From CAIKMD01 sp035605975 (GTDB lineage Bacteria; Pseudomonadota; Alphaproteobacteria; ATCC43930; CGMCC-115725), in NCBI GenBank assembly GCA_035605975.1, contig DATNGG010000123.1, forward strand, positions 24,146 to 88,145: a DNA stretch of 64,000 nucleotides, in the 5' to 3' direction. Under the pieces are notes generated by a model, which did not search any database, had not been told where the DNA came from, and was given only the letters and a program-made list of their open reading frames with translations. Of the stretch, positions 8,945 through 16,349 are shown one piece after another. Every line of letters starts with the position of its first letter. The stretch's first letter is position 1. The translations under genes and the position numbers were made by a program.

Positions 8945-9763
8945 ATGCCGCGGCCCCGCCTGCGCGTCCGTCCGATCCGCGGCCTCTCGCTCAACCGGAT
9001 GATCCCCAACATCTTGACGCTCTTGGCGCTCTGCGCCGGGATGACCGCGATGCGTCTCGCGCTCGGCGAACATTATCAGCAAGCGGTGGTCGCGATCATC
9101 GTCGCCGGCATTCTCGACGGCATCGACGGGCGCATCGCGCGCCTCCTCAAAGGCACCTCGGAATTCGGCGCCGAGCTCGACTCGCTGTCGGATTTCGTCA
9201 GCTTCGGCGTCGCCCCCGCCCTCCTCCTCTATGTCTGGACGCTGCACAATCTGCAAAGCATCGGCTGGGTGGTGGCGCTGCTCTTCGCCGTGTGCTGCGC
9301 GCTGCGCTTGGCGCGGTTCAACACCCAGATCGGCGCCGATTTGCCGGCCTACGCCTACAATTTCTTCACGGGCGTGCCGGCGCCGGCGGGCGCTGGCCTC
9401 GCCATCCTGCCCATGCTGCTCAACTTCGAGTTCGGCTGGGACGGGTTTCGCACGCCGTGGTTCAGCGGCGCGGTGCTGGCGGCGACCGCCGCGCTGATGG
9501 TCAGCCGCGTCCCGACCTTTTCGGCGAAGCGCATCAAGGTGCCGCGCGAATGGGCGCTGGCGCTGCTCTTGGTGATCGGCGGCCTCGCCGCCCTCGCCAC
9601 CACCGAGCCTTGGGCGACCTTGCTCATGATCGGCTTCATCTACATCGCCTCCATCCCGTTGAGCATCCGCGCCTTCACGCGGCTGCGCCAGGCGGCCGAG
9701 GAGCTGCGCGCGGCGGGACGCGGCGAAGTCTTGGAGATCGAGCGCAAGCGCCCGGGCGGGTGA
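8945..9763 (+). CDS. pssA: CDP-diacylglycerol--serine O-phosphatidyltransferase
   Basis: A 272-residue integral membrane enzyme that makes phosphatidylserine from CDP-diacylglycerol and L-serine. The CDP-alcohol phosphotransferase motif is complete: D61-G62-x2-A65-R66-x8-G75-x3-D79-x3-D83. About seven hydrophobic helices follow. The ATG at 8945 directly after the psd stop is preferred over an upstream in-frame ATG inside psd. Its stop lies three bases from the stop of the convergent luciferase-like gene, with no visible terminator between them. Confidence 0.95.
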   Translation: MPRPRLRVRPIRGLSLNRMIPNILTLLALCAGMTAMRLALGEHYQQAVVAIIVAGILDGIDGRIARLLKGTSEFGAELDSLSDFVSFGVAPALLLYVWTLHNLQSIGWVVALLFAVCCALRLARFNTQIGADLPAYAYNFFTGVPAPAGAGLAILPMLLNFEFGWDGFRTPWFSGAVLAATAALMVSRVPTFSAKRIKVPREWALALLLVIGGLAALATTEPWATLLMIGFIYIASIPLSIRAFTRLRQAAEELRAAGRGEVLEIERKRPGG

Positions 9764-9766
9764 CGC

Positions 9767-10780
9767 TCAGCTGCGCGGCGCGAGGCCGAATTCCCGCGCC
9801 AGAAGCTCGTAGGATTTGAGCCGCGCATCGAAATCATAGGTGATCGTCACGATCACGAATTCCTCGATGCCGTAGCTTGTCCCGAGCGCCAGCAGCTTTT
9901 CCTTGCACTGCGCCGGATCGCCGATCACCTGACGCTGGCGGTTGAAGGCGATGCGCAGCCGCTCCTCGCGCGAATAGGGATAGGCCTCGGCCTCTTCGAG
10001 CGACGGCACCGGGCCGCGAATGCCCTGATCCATGCGCAGCCGCGAGAGGTCGCGCGAGAGGGCAAGGCGCTGCGCTTGCGTCTCGCTCTCGGCGCAGATC
10101 GCCGCGACCCCGATGCTGCCGAGCGGCGCGTCATACCACACCGAGGGGCGGAAATTCTCGCGATAGGCGGCCATGATATCGGGCCCGTGCCGGTCGGTGA
10201 TGAAATGCGCGAAGGAGAAAGCGCAGCCGAAATAGGCGGCATAGAGCGCGCTTTGGTCGCTCGAGCCCAAAAGCCAGGGCTCGGGGTAGGTTGCGCCGCG
10301 CGGCTGTGCCGTGATGCCGGCGAAGGGATGGCCGTCGGGAATGGCATCGCGCAGGAATGCCAGCAGGTCCTGGATCTGGCGCGGGAATTCCTCGATGCCG
10401 AGCGCGCCCGGGCCATGGGCGAGCGCCCTGGCCGTTGCGTAATCGCTCCCCGGGGCGCGGCCGATGCCGAGATCGATCCGCCCGGGGTAGAGCGCCTCGA
10501 GCATGCGGAACTGCTCCGCGACTTTGAGCGCGCTGTAATGGGAGAGCATCACGCCGCCCGTGCCGACGCGCATCGTTTGCGTCGCCGCGGCAAGGCGCGC
10601 TGCGAGAATTTCGGGAGACGCGCCCGCCAAGCCGTCCGATGCGTGATGCTCGGCGACCCAATAGCGGTGATAGCCCCAGCGCTCGCAGGCGCGCGCCAGC
10701 TCGACCGATTCGGCGACCGCCTGCGTCGGCGTGCCGCCGGCGCGGATCGGCGATTGGTCGAGCACGGAGAGACGGATCAT
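9767..10780 (-). CDS. LLM-class flavin-dependent oxidoreductase (luciferase-like)
   Basis: A 337-residue luciferase-like monooxygenase-family protein of the MsnO8/YhbW type. Its opening LSVLDQSPI and RYWVAEHHA segment (about residue 45) are typical, followed by RVGTGGVMLSHYSALKVAE and LGIGRAPGSD. The family uses reduced flavin in a TIM barrel; no substrate can be assigned. The start at 10780 is chosen because the longer reading frame adds residues encoded by the palindromic repeat at 10809-10837, which is unlikely to be ancestral coding sequence. Confidence 0.88.
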   Translation of the reverse strand: MIRLSVLDQSPIRAGGTPTQAVAESVELARACERWGYHRYWVAEHHASDGLAGASPEILAARLAAATQTMRVGTGGVMLSHYSALKVAEQFRMLEALYPGRIDLGIGRAPGSDYATARALAHGPGALGIEEFPRQIQDLLAFLRDAIPDGHPFAGITAQPRGATYPEPWLLGSSDQSALYAAYFGCAFSFAHFITDRHGPDIMAAYRENFRPSVWYDAPLGSIGVAAICAESETQAQRLALSRDLSRLRMDQGIRGPVPSLEEAEAYPYSREERLRIAFNRQRQVIGDPAQCKEKLLALGTSYGIEEFVIVTITYDFDARLKSYELLAREFGLAPRS

Positions 10781-10808
10781 GATGATAAGCAGCTCAGAAC
10801 AATGATTC

Positions 10809-10837
10809 CCGTCGTCCCCGCGAAAGCGGGGACCCAG
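10809..10837. repeat. Left 29-bp palindromic inverted repeat
   Basis: A perfect inverted copy of 11157-11185. The core at 10814-10833 is an 8-bp perfect stem, GTCCCCGC/GCGGGGAC, closed by a GAAA tetraloop; one side continues into CCAG toward the gene. Read on the minus strand it would encode the spurious N-terminus of the luciferase-like ORF. It could also act as a transcription or RNA-processing structure. Confidence 0.9.
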
Positions 10838-10853
10838 AGCGAGCAACCGGCAT

Positions 10854-11150
10854 ATGAAGCAAAAGCAACCATGCGTCTACATTCTCGCCAGCCGGAGAAA
10901 CGGTACCCTCTACATCGGCGTGACCAGCAACGTCGCGCAGAGGACATGGCAGCATCGCACAGAAGCGGTCGAAGGGTTCACGAGAAATTATCACGTGCAC
11001 ATGCTTGTTTATCTCGAATTCCACGCCACGATGGAAGCAGCGATCATCCGCGAAAAGCAACTCAAGAAATGGCGCCGTCAATGGAAGTTGCAACTGATCG
11101 AGCGCGATAATCCCTCATGGCGCGATCTCTATGATGATCTCCTTGCGTAA
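10854..11150 (+). CDS. GIY-YIG family endonuclease
   Basis: A 98-residue stand-alone GIY-YIG nuclease domain (UvrC N-terminal/SLX1-like fold). The motif CVYILASRRNGTLYIGVTS (7-25) carries the paired tyrosines, followed by R30 and H34 in QRTWQHR, a YLEFH strand, and a catalytic-type glutamate in IREKQLKKW. Proteins of this size have no extra DNA-binding domain. The gene lies just inside perfect inverted repeats, 16 bases from the left and 6 from the right. Small GIY-YIG genes of this type are scattered through alphaproteobacterial genomes; their cellular role is not established. Confidence 0.9.
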   Translation: MKQKQPCVYILASRRNGTLYIGVTSNVAQRTWQHRTEAVEGFTRNYHVHMLVYLEFHATMEAAIIREKQLKKWRRQWKLQLIERDNPSWRDLYDDLLA

Positions 11151-11156
11151 CCCGCC

Positions 11157-11185
11157 CTGGGTCCCCGCTTTCGCGGGGACGACGG
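11157..11185. repeat. Right 29-bp palindromic inverted repeat
   Basis: The reverse complement of 10809-10837 with no mismatch over 29 bases. It carries the same 8-bp stem with a four-base loop (GTCCCCGCTTTCGCGGGGAC on the plus strand). It begins 6 bases after the GIY-YIG stop and lies 19 bases beyond the 3' end of prfC, where its hairpin could also serve as terminator for either gene. Confidence 0.9.
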
Positions 11186-11204
11186 TCAAAGAGCGTCCCC
11201 ACAC

Positions 11205-12818
11205 CTACCCGCCCGCCAGCTCCTCGGTCTGTTCGCGCGTCGCGTTGAAGGTCAGTTTCGGCCAGTCCTTCGTCATGCGGTCGAGATCCCAGGCATTGCG
11301 CGCGAGGAACACCGGAACGCCGTCATGGTCCTCGGCGATCATGGAACGGTTGGCATCTTCGAAGCGCTTCACCTCCTCGGCCGCGCCCGAAACCCAGCGC
11401 GCGGTCTCGAACTGGCTCTGCTCGAAACGCACGCCGAGATCGTATTCGCTCTTGATGCGCGCGGCCAAGACTTCGAGCTGCAGCGGACCGACGACGCCGA
11501 CGATCCAGTCGCCGCCGGTCAGCGGACGGAACACGCGCGTCACGCCCTCTTCAGCGAGCTGCTCCAGCGCGCGCTTCAGATGCTTCGACTTCATCGGGTC
11601 TTCGAGGCGCACGCGGCGCAGGATCTCGGGGGCAAAGCTCGGGATACCGGTGATGCGCAGCTCCTCACCTTCGGTCAGCGTGTCGCCGATGCGCAGCGTG
11701 CCGTGATTGGGAATGCCGATGATGTCGCCCGGCCAGGCCTCCTCCGCGAGGTTGCGCTCGCGCGCGAGGAACAGCACCGGGTTCTGGATGCTCATGGTCT
11801 TGCCGCTGCGGCGATGCTTCAATTTCATGCCGCGGCGGAAGCGGCCCGAGCAGAGGCGCAGAAAGGCGATGCGGTCGCGATGCTGCGGATCGATATTCGC
11901 CTGCACCTTGAAGACGAAGCCCGCGACCTTGGGCGAGCCCGGCTCGATCGGATGCGGCAGCGCCGGCTGCGGCCGCGGGCTTGGCGCCAGCGCGCCAACG
12001 CCTTTCATCAATTCGCGCACGCCGAAATTGTTGAGCGCCGAGCCGAAGAAGACCGGCGTCATATGACCCTGTCGATAGGCCTCGCGGTCGAAAGCCGGCG
12101 TCAAGCCGCGCGCCATCGCCACTTCCTCGCGCAGCTTTTGCAGCGCCGCCGTCGGCAGGAGCTGCTCGAGCTTGGGATCATCGAGACCACTGCAGCGCAC
12201 CGGGTCGGTGATGCGCTCGCCGGCGCCGCGCTCGAACAGCAGCAGCGCGTCGGCGAAGAGATCGTAGGTGCCGAGGAAGTCTCGCCCCATGCCGATCGGC
12301 CAGCTCGCCGGGACGACGTCGAGGGCAAGGCGGCGCTCGATCTCGTCCATCAGATCGAACGGCTCGCGGCCTTCGCGGTCGAGCTTGTTGACGAAGGTGA
12401 TGATCGGCACGTCGCGCAGGCGGCACACCTCGAAGAGCTTCAAGGTCTGCGCCTCGATGCCGCGCGCGGCATCGAGCACCATCACCGCGCTGTCGACCGC
12501 GGTGAGCGTCCGGTAGGTGTCCTCGCTGAAATCCTGGTGGCCGGGCGTGTCGAGGAGGTTGAAGGCGAGGCCGTCATGCTCGAAGCTCATGACGGCGGAG
12601 CTGACCGAGATGCCGCGCTCGCGCTCCACCTCCATCCAGTCCGAGCGCACGCGCCGTCGCTCGCCCCGCGCCTTGACCTCGCCCGCGAGCTGGATCGCGC
12701 CGCCGAACAGCAGCAGCTTCTCCGTCAGCGTGGTCTTGCCGGCATCGGGGTGGGAGATGATCGCGAAGGTGCGCCGTCTGGCGATTTCGCCGAGAAGTTC
12801 GGCCGGGAGCGCATCCAT
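11205..12818 (-). CDS. prfC: Peptide chain release factor 3
   Basis: A 537-residue translational GTPase that recycles RF1/RF2 from the ribosome. G1 is HPDAGKTT (23-30), followed by ERERGISVSS (switch I/G2), DTPGHQDF (G3) and FVNKLDRE (G4). The RF3-specific C-terminal region is intact and the length is typical. It stands alone on this strand with a normal ATG. The following gap to the GIY-YIG unit is only the palindromic repeat and 19 bases. Confidence 0.96.
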   Translation of the reverse strand: MDALPAELLGEIARRRTFAIISHPDAGKTTLTEKLLLFGGAIQLAGEVKARGERRRVRSDWMEVERERGISVSSAVMSFEHDGLAFNLLDTPGHQDFSEDTYRTLTAVDSAVMVLDAARGIEAQTLKLFEVCRLRDVPIITFVNKLDREGREPFDLMDEIERRLALDVVPASWPIGMGRDFLGTYDLFADALLLFERGAGERITDPVRCSGLDDPKLEQLLPTAALQKLREEVAMARGLTPAFDREAYRQGHMTPVFFGSALNNFGVRELMKGVGALAPSPRPQPALPHPIEPGSPKVAGFVFKVQANIDPQHRDRIAFLRLCSGRFRRGMKLKHRRSGKTMSIQNPVLFLARERNLAEEAWPGDIIGIPNHGTLRIGDTLTEGEELRITGIPSFAPEILRRVRLEDPMKSKHLKRALEQLAEEGVTRVFRPLTGGDWIVGVVGPLQLEVLAARIKSEYDLGVRFEQSQFETARWVSGAAEEVKRFEDANRSMIAEDHDGVPVFLARNAWDLDRMTKDWPKLTFNATREQTEELAGG

Positions 12819-12981
12819 AATGCCGGTGCTTACCCGCCGGACCCGGCGAAATCAACCGGCGCGATAACGCAAAAGTGAGGGCGCCGCGCCTGCCCGTGTT
12901 CGACCCTTCATGGTATGAGCGACCCGGCACGCCCCGCGCGAAAACGCACGGGTGGCGGCCTCGGAGACAGGGGGAGACATC

Positions 12982-13584
12982 ATGCGCGCAAAGCCATTAC
13001 TCGTCGTCGCACTGCTTGCATCCTTGGCGATGCCGGCCTTCGCTCAGGCGCCGCAGGGCACGCCCGTCAACATACGCGGCACGGTCGCGAAACTGGCCGG
13101 GCAGAACCTCACGGTCAAGGAGCGCGACGGCAAGACCGTCACCGTGGCGCTTGCGCCCAATTCCCGGGTCTCCGCTCTCGCGAGGAAGAAGCTCAGCGAC
13201 ATCAAGGTTGGCGACAACGTCGCCTCGACCTCGATGCCGGGAAAGGACGGCAAGCTGCACGCCGTCGAAATTCACTTCCTGCCGCCTTTCGTTCCCGAAA
13301 GCCAGTTTCCTTACGATCTGAGGCCCGGCAGCATCATGACCAACGCCCATGCCACGGGCGTCGCGACGGCCAAGAGGGGCGGCACGCTGACGGTCAATGT
13401 CAAGGGAAAGCCGGTCGAGGTCGTGGTCGATTCGAAAACGAAGATCGTCGGCAATACCGATGCGTCGATGAGCGATCTGAAGCCCGGCAAAGCGGTGTTC
13501 CTGCGCGCCACCAAGACCGCCGACGGCACCATCACCGCCAACAACGCGACGGTCGAGAAGAACGGCATCAAGCCGCCGATGTAA
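12982..13584 (+). CDS. Secreted protein, paralog A of a tandem pair
   Basis: A 200-residue protein with a clear Sec signal peptide ending at AFAQA (about residue 21). The mature part is rich in beta-strand-like hydrophobic/charged alternation, with segments such as RGTVAKL, SDIKVGDNVASTSMPGKDGKLHAVE and a C-terminal VEKNGIKPPM. I recognise the type from many alphaproteobacteria but know no assigned function; DUF5666-like OB-type repeats are a possibility. The start at 12982 follows an AGGGGGA site and gives the signal peptide. The next gene is its paralog. The 163 bases upstream of it show no gene. Confidence 0.8.
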   Translation: MRAKPLLVVALLASLAMPAFAQAPQGTPVNIRGTVAKLAGQNLTVKERDGKTVTVALAPNSRVSALARKKLSDIKVGDNVASTSMPGKDGKLHAVEIHFLPPFVPESQFPYDLRPGSIMTNAHATGVATAKRGGTLTVNVKGKPVEVVVDSKTKIVGNTDASMSDLKPGKAVFLRATKTADGTITANNATVEKNGIKPPM

Positions 13585-13610
13585 CCGGCGGCTTGCCCGC
13601 CGGCGCATTT
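13585..13610 (+). terminator. Hairpin directly after paralog A
   Basis: A perfect 7-bp stem, CCGGCGG/CCGCCGG (13585-13591 and 13597-13603), with a 5-base loop starting at the base after the stop codon, followed by CGCATTT. The T-run is weak, so termination efficiency is uncertain; it may instead stabilise the 3' end. Confidence 0.5.
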
Positions 13611-13696
13611 CGCTTAATCTCGCTCGTGCCGGAGCCGAGGGGAGCCAAGCGCTCGCCCCGCGCGGCGGCGCTTTGCGACCGCTCGAGGCCATAACG

Positions 13697-14308
13697 ATGT
13701 GGACAAAACCCCTTCTCGTCGCCGCGACGATCGCCGGATTGATCGCGCCGGCGCTGGCGCAGGCGCCGCAAGGCGTTCCGACGAGCGTGCGCGGCGCCAT
13801 CGTCAAGCTTCAGGATCGCAGCCTTACCATCAAAACCCGCGACGGCGCGCTCGCGACGGTCTTGCTTGCCCCGAGCTACCGCGTGCAGAGTCTGGTGCGC
13901 AAGAAGCTCTCCGATATCCATGCCGGCGACTTCGTCGGCTCGACCTCGGTGCCGGGCGCCGACGGCAAGCTCCACGCAGTGGAGGTGCATATCTTCCCCG
14001 AAGCGCGGCGCGGCGCGGGGGAAGGCCAATATCCCTGGGATCTGCGCCCGCAAAGCCTGATGACCAACGCGACCGTGATCGGCATCGCCAAGGCGCCGCA
14101 GGGCCAGATCCTCTCGGTCAACTACAAGAACGGCACGGCGCAGGTGATCGTCGGGCCGGAGACGCCGATCGTCGCGACCGTCCCGGCAACGCCACGCGAT
14201 CTGAAGCGCGGCAAGGCGGTCTATGTCTTTGCCCGCAAGGGCACGGACGGCACGCTCACCGCCCGATCGGTGACGGTCGAGAAAAACGGCGTCAAGCCGC
14301 CGATGTAA
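13697..14308 (+). CDS. Secreted protein, paralog B of a tandem pair
   Basis: A 203-residue paralog of the gene just upstream, with signal peptide cleavage expected after PALAQA. The shared segments are RKKLSDI-AGD-V-STS-PG-DGKLHAVE, the PYDLRP/PWDLRP turn, the MTNA motif and the ending VEKNGVKPPM. The mature protein is predicted periplasmic. The ATG at 13697 is chosen for the signal peptide, with GAGG nearby. Function is unknown; the pair looks like a local tandem duplication that has since diverged. Each copy is followed by its own hairpin. Confidence 0.8.
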   Translation: MWTKPLLVAATIAGLIAPALAQAPQGVPTSVRGAIVKLQDRSLTIKTRDGALATVLLAPSYRVQSLVRKKLSDIHAGDFVGSTSVPGADGKLHAVEVHIFPEARRGAGEGQYPWDLRPQSLMTNATVIGIAKAPQGQILSVNYKNGTAQVIVGPETPIVATVPATPRDLKRGKAVYVFARKGTDGTLTARSVTVEKNGVKPPM

Positions 14309-14309
14309 G

Positions 14310-14332
14310 CCGGCGGCGCGGTGCCGCGCCGG
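14310..14332 (+). terminator. Hairpin after paralog B
   Basis: GC-rich inverted repeat starting two bases after the stop codon: outer stem CCGGC/GCCGG (14310-14314 and 14328-14332) with a small bulge and a short inner stem. No T-run follows; instead a TTGACA promoter element begins at the next base. It is probably a terminator or insulator between the paralog and the monooxygenase gene. Confidence 0.35.
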
Positions 14333-14360
14333 TTGACAGGAAAGGCTCTCGCTCTAGGGT
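14333..14360 (+). promoter_or_regulatory. Sigma-70-type promoter for the FAD monooxygenase
   Basis: A consensus TTGACA (14333-14338), a 16-base spacer, and TAGGGT (14355-14360) as the -10. It is positioned 33 bases before the GTG of the monooxygenase. The -35 is perfect and the -10 moderate. Read by eye only. Confidence 0.45.
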
Positions 14361-14392
14361 GACTTGGCGCCGCTGTTCGGCGCGAGGCGAGG

Positions 14393-15604
14393 GTGAATTT
14401 GGCAAAACCTGATCCGATTCTGATCGTCGGCGCCGGGCCGGCGGGGTTGGCGCTTGCCGTGCGCCTGGCGCTGGCCGATGTGCCGGCGCTGGTTTTCGAG
14501 GCGGAGGAGAAGCTGCCGCGCGATCTGCGCGCCGGGACCTTCCATCCGCCGACCGTCGAATTGCTCGATTCGATCGGCGTCGGCCAGGATTTCCTCGCCA
14601 TGGGCATCAAGGTGCCGCGCTGGCAGATTCGCGGCCGCGCGGAAGGCGTGATCGTCGAGTGGGATCTCTCCCTGCTCAAGGACGAGACGCCCTATCCTTT
14701 CCGCTTCCATTGCGAGCAGTTCAAGCTGACACCGCTGCTCAAAGCGCGGTTCGAGACGCTCGGCGGCACGGTGAAATTCGCGCATCGCTTCGTTGACGCG
14801 ACACAGGACGGCTCGGGCGTCACCGCGCGGTTCGAGACGCCGGGCGGGATCGAGACGGTACGGGGACGCTATCTCATCGGCGCCGACGGCGCGCGCAGCG
14901 CGGTGCGGCATCTGATGGATGTCGCCTTCGAAGGCTTCACCTGGCCCGAGCGCTTCCTCGTCATCGGCATTCGCCAGGACCTCGCGCCGCATGGCTATAC
15001 CTTCAACGCCTATGTCGCCGATCCGGTCGATTGGGGCGCGATCTTCAAGATGCCGCATGAGGGGCCGCCCGGACTCTGGCGCGTGCTGTTCCCGCCCGAT
15101 CCCGATCTCTCCGACGAGACGGTGCTGGGCCATGACTTCGCGGCGAAGGGCCTCAAGCACTTCCTCGCCCTGCCCGGCCCGTGGGACATCGTCCACACCA
15201 ATATCTACCGCGTGCATCAGCGCGTCGCCGCCGAGTTCCGCCGCGGCCGCTATGTCATCGTCGGCGACGCGGCGCATGTGAACAATCCCTTGGGCGCATT
15301 CGGCCTCAACGGGGCGCTGCAGGCGACGTTCAATCTCGGCGAGAAGCTCGCGCAAGTCGCCCGCGGCGAGGCCGAGGAGGCGCTGCTCGACAAATATGTG
15401 CGTCAGCGGCGCGCCGCCAATGTCGCCTTCGTCCAGGCGCAATCGATCCGCAACAAGCAGGTGCTCGAGGAGAAAGACCCGGCGGTGCGGCAACGCAACC
15501 TCGACGAGCTGCGCGCCATCGCCGCCGATCCGGTCCGCCACAAGGAATATGTCGTCCGCAGCTCGATGATCTGGAGCGTGCGCCACGCGGCCGGCATCGC
15601 CTGA
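14393..15604 (+). CDS. FAD-dependent monooxygenase (aromatic hydroxylase family)
   Basis: A 403-residue flavoprotein of the phenol/3-(3-hydroxyphenyl)propionate hydroxylase superfamily. It has the FAD-binding GAGPAGLA (13-20), the YLIGADGARSAVR (DG) motif, and GDAAHVNNPLGAFGLN beginning near residue 291, which binds the FAD ribityl chain. It lacks the extra C-terminal thioredoxin-like domain of phenol hydroxylases. The substrate cannot be told from the sequence. GTG at 14393 is used; a TTG at 14399 with GAGGG six bases before it is an alternative and changes only two residues. Confidence 0.87.
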   Translation: MNLAKPDPILIVGAGPAGLALAVRLALADVPALVFEAEEKLPRDLRAGTFHPPTVELLDSIGVGQDFLAMGIKVPRWQIRGRAEGVIVEWDLSLLKDETPYPFRFHCEQFKLTPLLKARFETLGGTVKFAHRFVDATQDGSGVTARFETPGGIETVRGRYLIGADGARSAVRHLMDVAFEGFTWPERFLVIGIRQDLAPHGYTFNAYVADPVDWGAIFKMPHEGPPGLWRVLFPPDPDLSDETVLGHDFAAKGLKHFLALPGPWDIVHTNIYRVHQRVAAEFRRGRYVIVGDAAHVNNPLGAFGLNGALQATFNLGEKLAQVARGEAEEALLDKYVRQRRAANVAFVQAQSIRNKQVLEEKDPAVRQRNLDELRAIAADPVRHKEYVVRSSMIWSVRHAAGIA

Positions 15605-15632
15605 CCGGCAAAATTTTAACCCGGCGGCGGAT

Positions 15633-15659
15633 TTGTTGCGCGGCGCCAGGCGTTATAAT
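15633..15659 (+). promoter_or_regulatory. Promoter with TATAAT -10
   Basis: A perfect TATAAT at 15654-15659 with TTGTTG at 15633-15638 as a poor -35 (15-base spacer). It lies about 60 bases before the small membrane protein gene. Transcription would begin at or within the strong hairpin at 15664-15693. Confidence 0.4.
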
Positions 15660-15663
15660 CGCG

Positions 15664-15693
15664 GCATCCGGGCGGGATGGCCCACCCGGATGC
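15664..15693 (+). promoter_or_regulatory. Strong hairpin at the expected 5' end of a transcript
   Basis: A perfect 9-bp stem, GCATCCGGG/CCCGGATGC, with an inner GGG/CCC pairing around an ATGG loop. It sits between the TATAAT element and the start of the small membrane protein gene and is not followed by a T-run, so it looks more like a 5' leader structure than a terminator. It could alternatively be the terminator of the monooxygenase gene. Confidence 0.4.
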
Positions 15694-15718
15694 GGCTTGA
15701 GAGAGGAACGGGCCAATT

Positions 15719-16057
15719 TTGTCCGAGATGTCGCCGCTGGCGCGCTATTTCGCGCTCCTTGCCGTTGCCTGGATGATCGCCATGACCTGGCGGCTTTATC
15801 CGCAATTCAAGGATGCGATCCGGGTCGATGGCCGCCTGACGACGGTCACGGATTACATCGGCGCGGTCTGCGGCGAGCGCGTCGGCCCCGCCGCAGCCAC
15901 GTGTCTCGCCGAGGCGCGCGAGGATGCGCGGCGCTTGCTGCGGCGCGAGCAGGGCAATTCGATCCTGCTGATCATCGGGCCGATCCTTCTCTATCTCGCG
16001 ATTTATCTGCCGGCGGCGGCGTGGCGCGGACGGCGGCGCGTTGCATCCGATGGCTGA
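15719..16057 (+). CDS. Small two-helix membrane protein, unknown
   Basis: A 112-residue protein with an N-terminal helix (about 7-24), a central soluble stretch with two cysteines (residues 51 and 62) and a second helix (about 82-102), ending in a basic tail. I do not recognise a family. The TTG at 15719 is preceded by GAGAGG at a workable distance; an ATG three codons later (15728) is the alternative. The next gene follows 12 bases after its stop, so the two may be cotranscribed. Confidence 0.6.
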   Translation: MSEMSPLARYFALLAVAWMIAMTWRLYPQFKDAIRVDGRLTTVTDYIGAVCGERVGPAAATCLAEAREDARRLLRREQGNSILLIIGPILLYLAIYLPAAAWRGRRRVASDG

Positions 16058-16069
16058 GACAGGAGGCTC

Positions 16070-16342
16070 ATGCGCACAATTCCCCTCTTTGCATCTCTCG
16101 TCGCGTTGACGCTCGCCGGCACGCTTGCCGCGCCGCACGCCGCCCGCGCGGACACGCAGCAAAAGCAGAATTTCTCCATCTGGCATCAGATGGACGATTG
16201 CACGAAGCAGGCGGCCAAGCAGTTCCCCGATCACACCGCCGACAGCAACGCCAAGCGCGAGGCGGCGCGCCAGGCTTGCCTGCGCGCCCGCCGCTTGCCG
16301 GTCAACGCGCCGGTCGCACCGCCGCCACCGCAGCAGCACTGA
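16070..16342 (+). CDS. Small secreted protein, unknown
   Basis: A 90-residue protein with a Sec signal peptide (cleavage near HAARADT), giving a roughly 60-residue mature protein. This holds two cysteines (in DDCTKQAA and RQACLRARR) that could form a disulfide, and a proline-rich end (APPPPQQH). A good AGGAGG site precedes the ATG. No family is recognised. It ends 7 bases from the stop of the convergent gene at 16350. Confidence 0.65.
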   Translation: MRTIPLFASLVALTLAGTLAAPHAARADTQQKQNFSIWHQMDDCTKQAAKQFPDHTADSNAKREAARQACLRARRLPVNAPVAPPPPQQH

Positions 16343-16349
16343 AGCCGCC

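Larger units (their letters stand above)
10809..11185. mobile_element. Palindrome-bounded GIY-YIG nuclease unit, putative mini mobile element
   Basis: A 377-bp unit consisting of one small GIY-YIG gene between two perfect 29-bp inverted repeats (10809-10837 and 11157-11185). Each repeat contains the hairpin GTCCCCGCGAAAGCGGGGAC. The unit sits between two core genes (luciferase-like oxidoreductase and prfC) and leaves little other sequence. No target duplication is obvious. That it moves, or that the nuclease acts on the repeats, is inference from the architecture, by analogy with REP/RAYT systems. Confidence 0.55.

Noticed and set aside
10781..10846. N-terminal extension of the luciferase-like ORF (ALGPRFRGDDG type)
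   Set aside because: This peptide is encoded by the palindromic repeat and is a typical artefact of such repeats; family members start at the later ATG.
11325..12878. 517-codon plus-strand frame opposite prfC
   Set aside because: Antisense shadow; prfC has all GTPase motifs.
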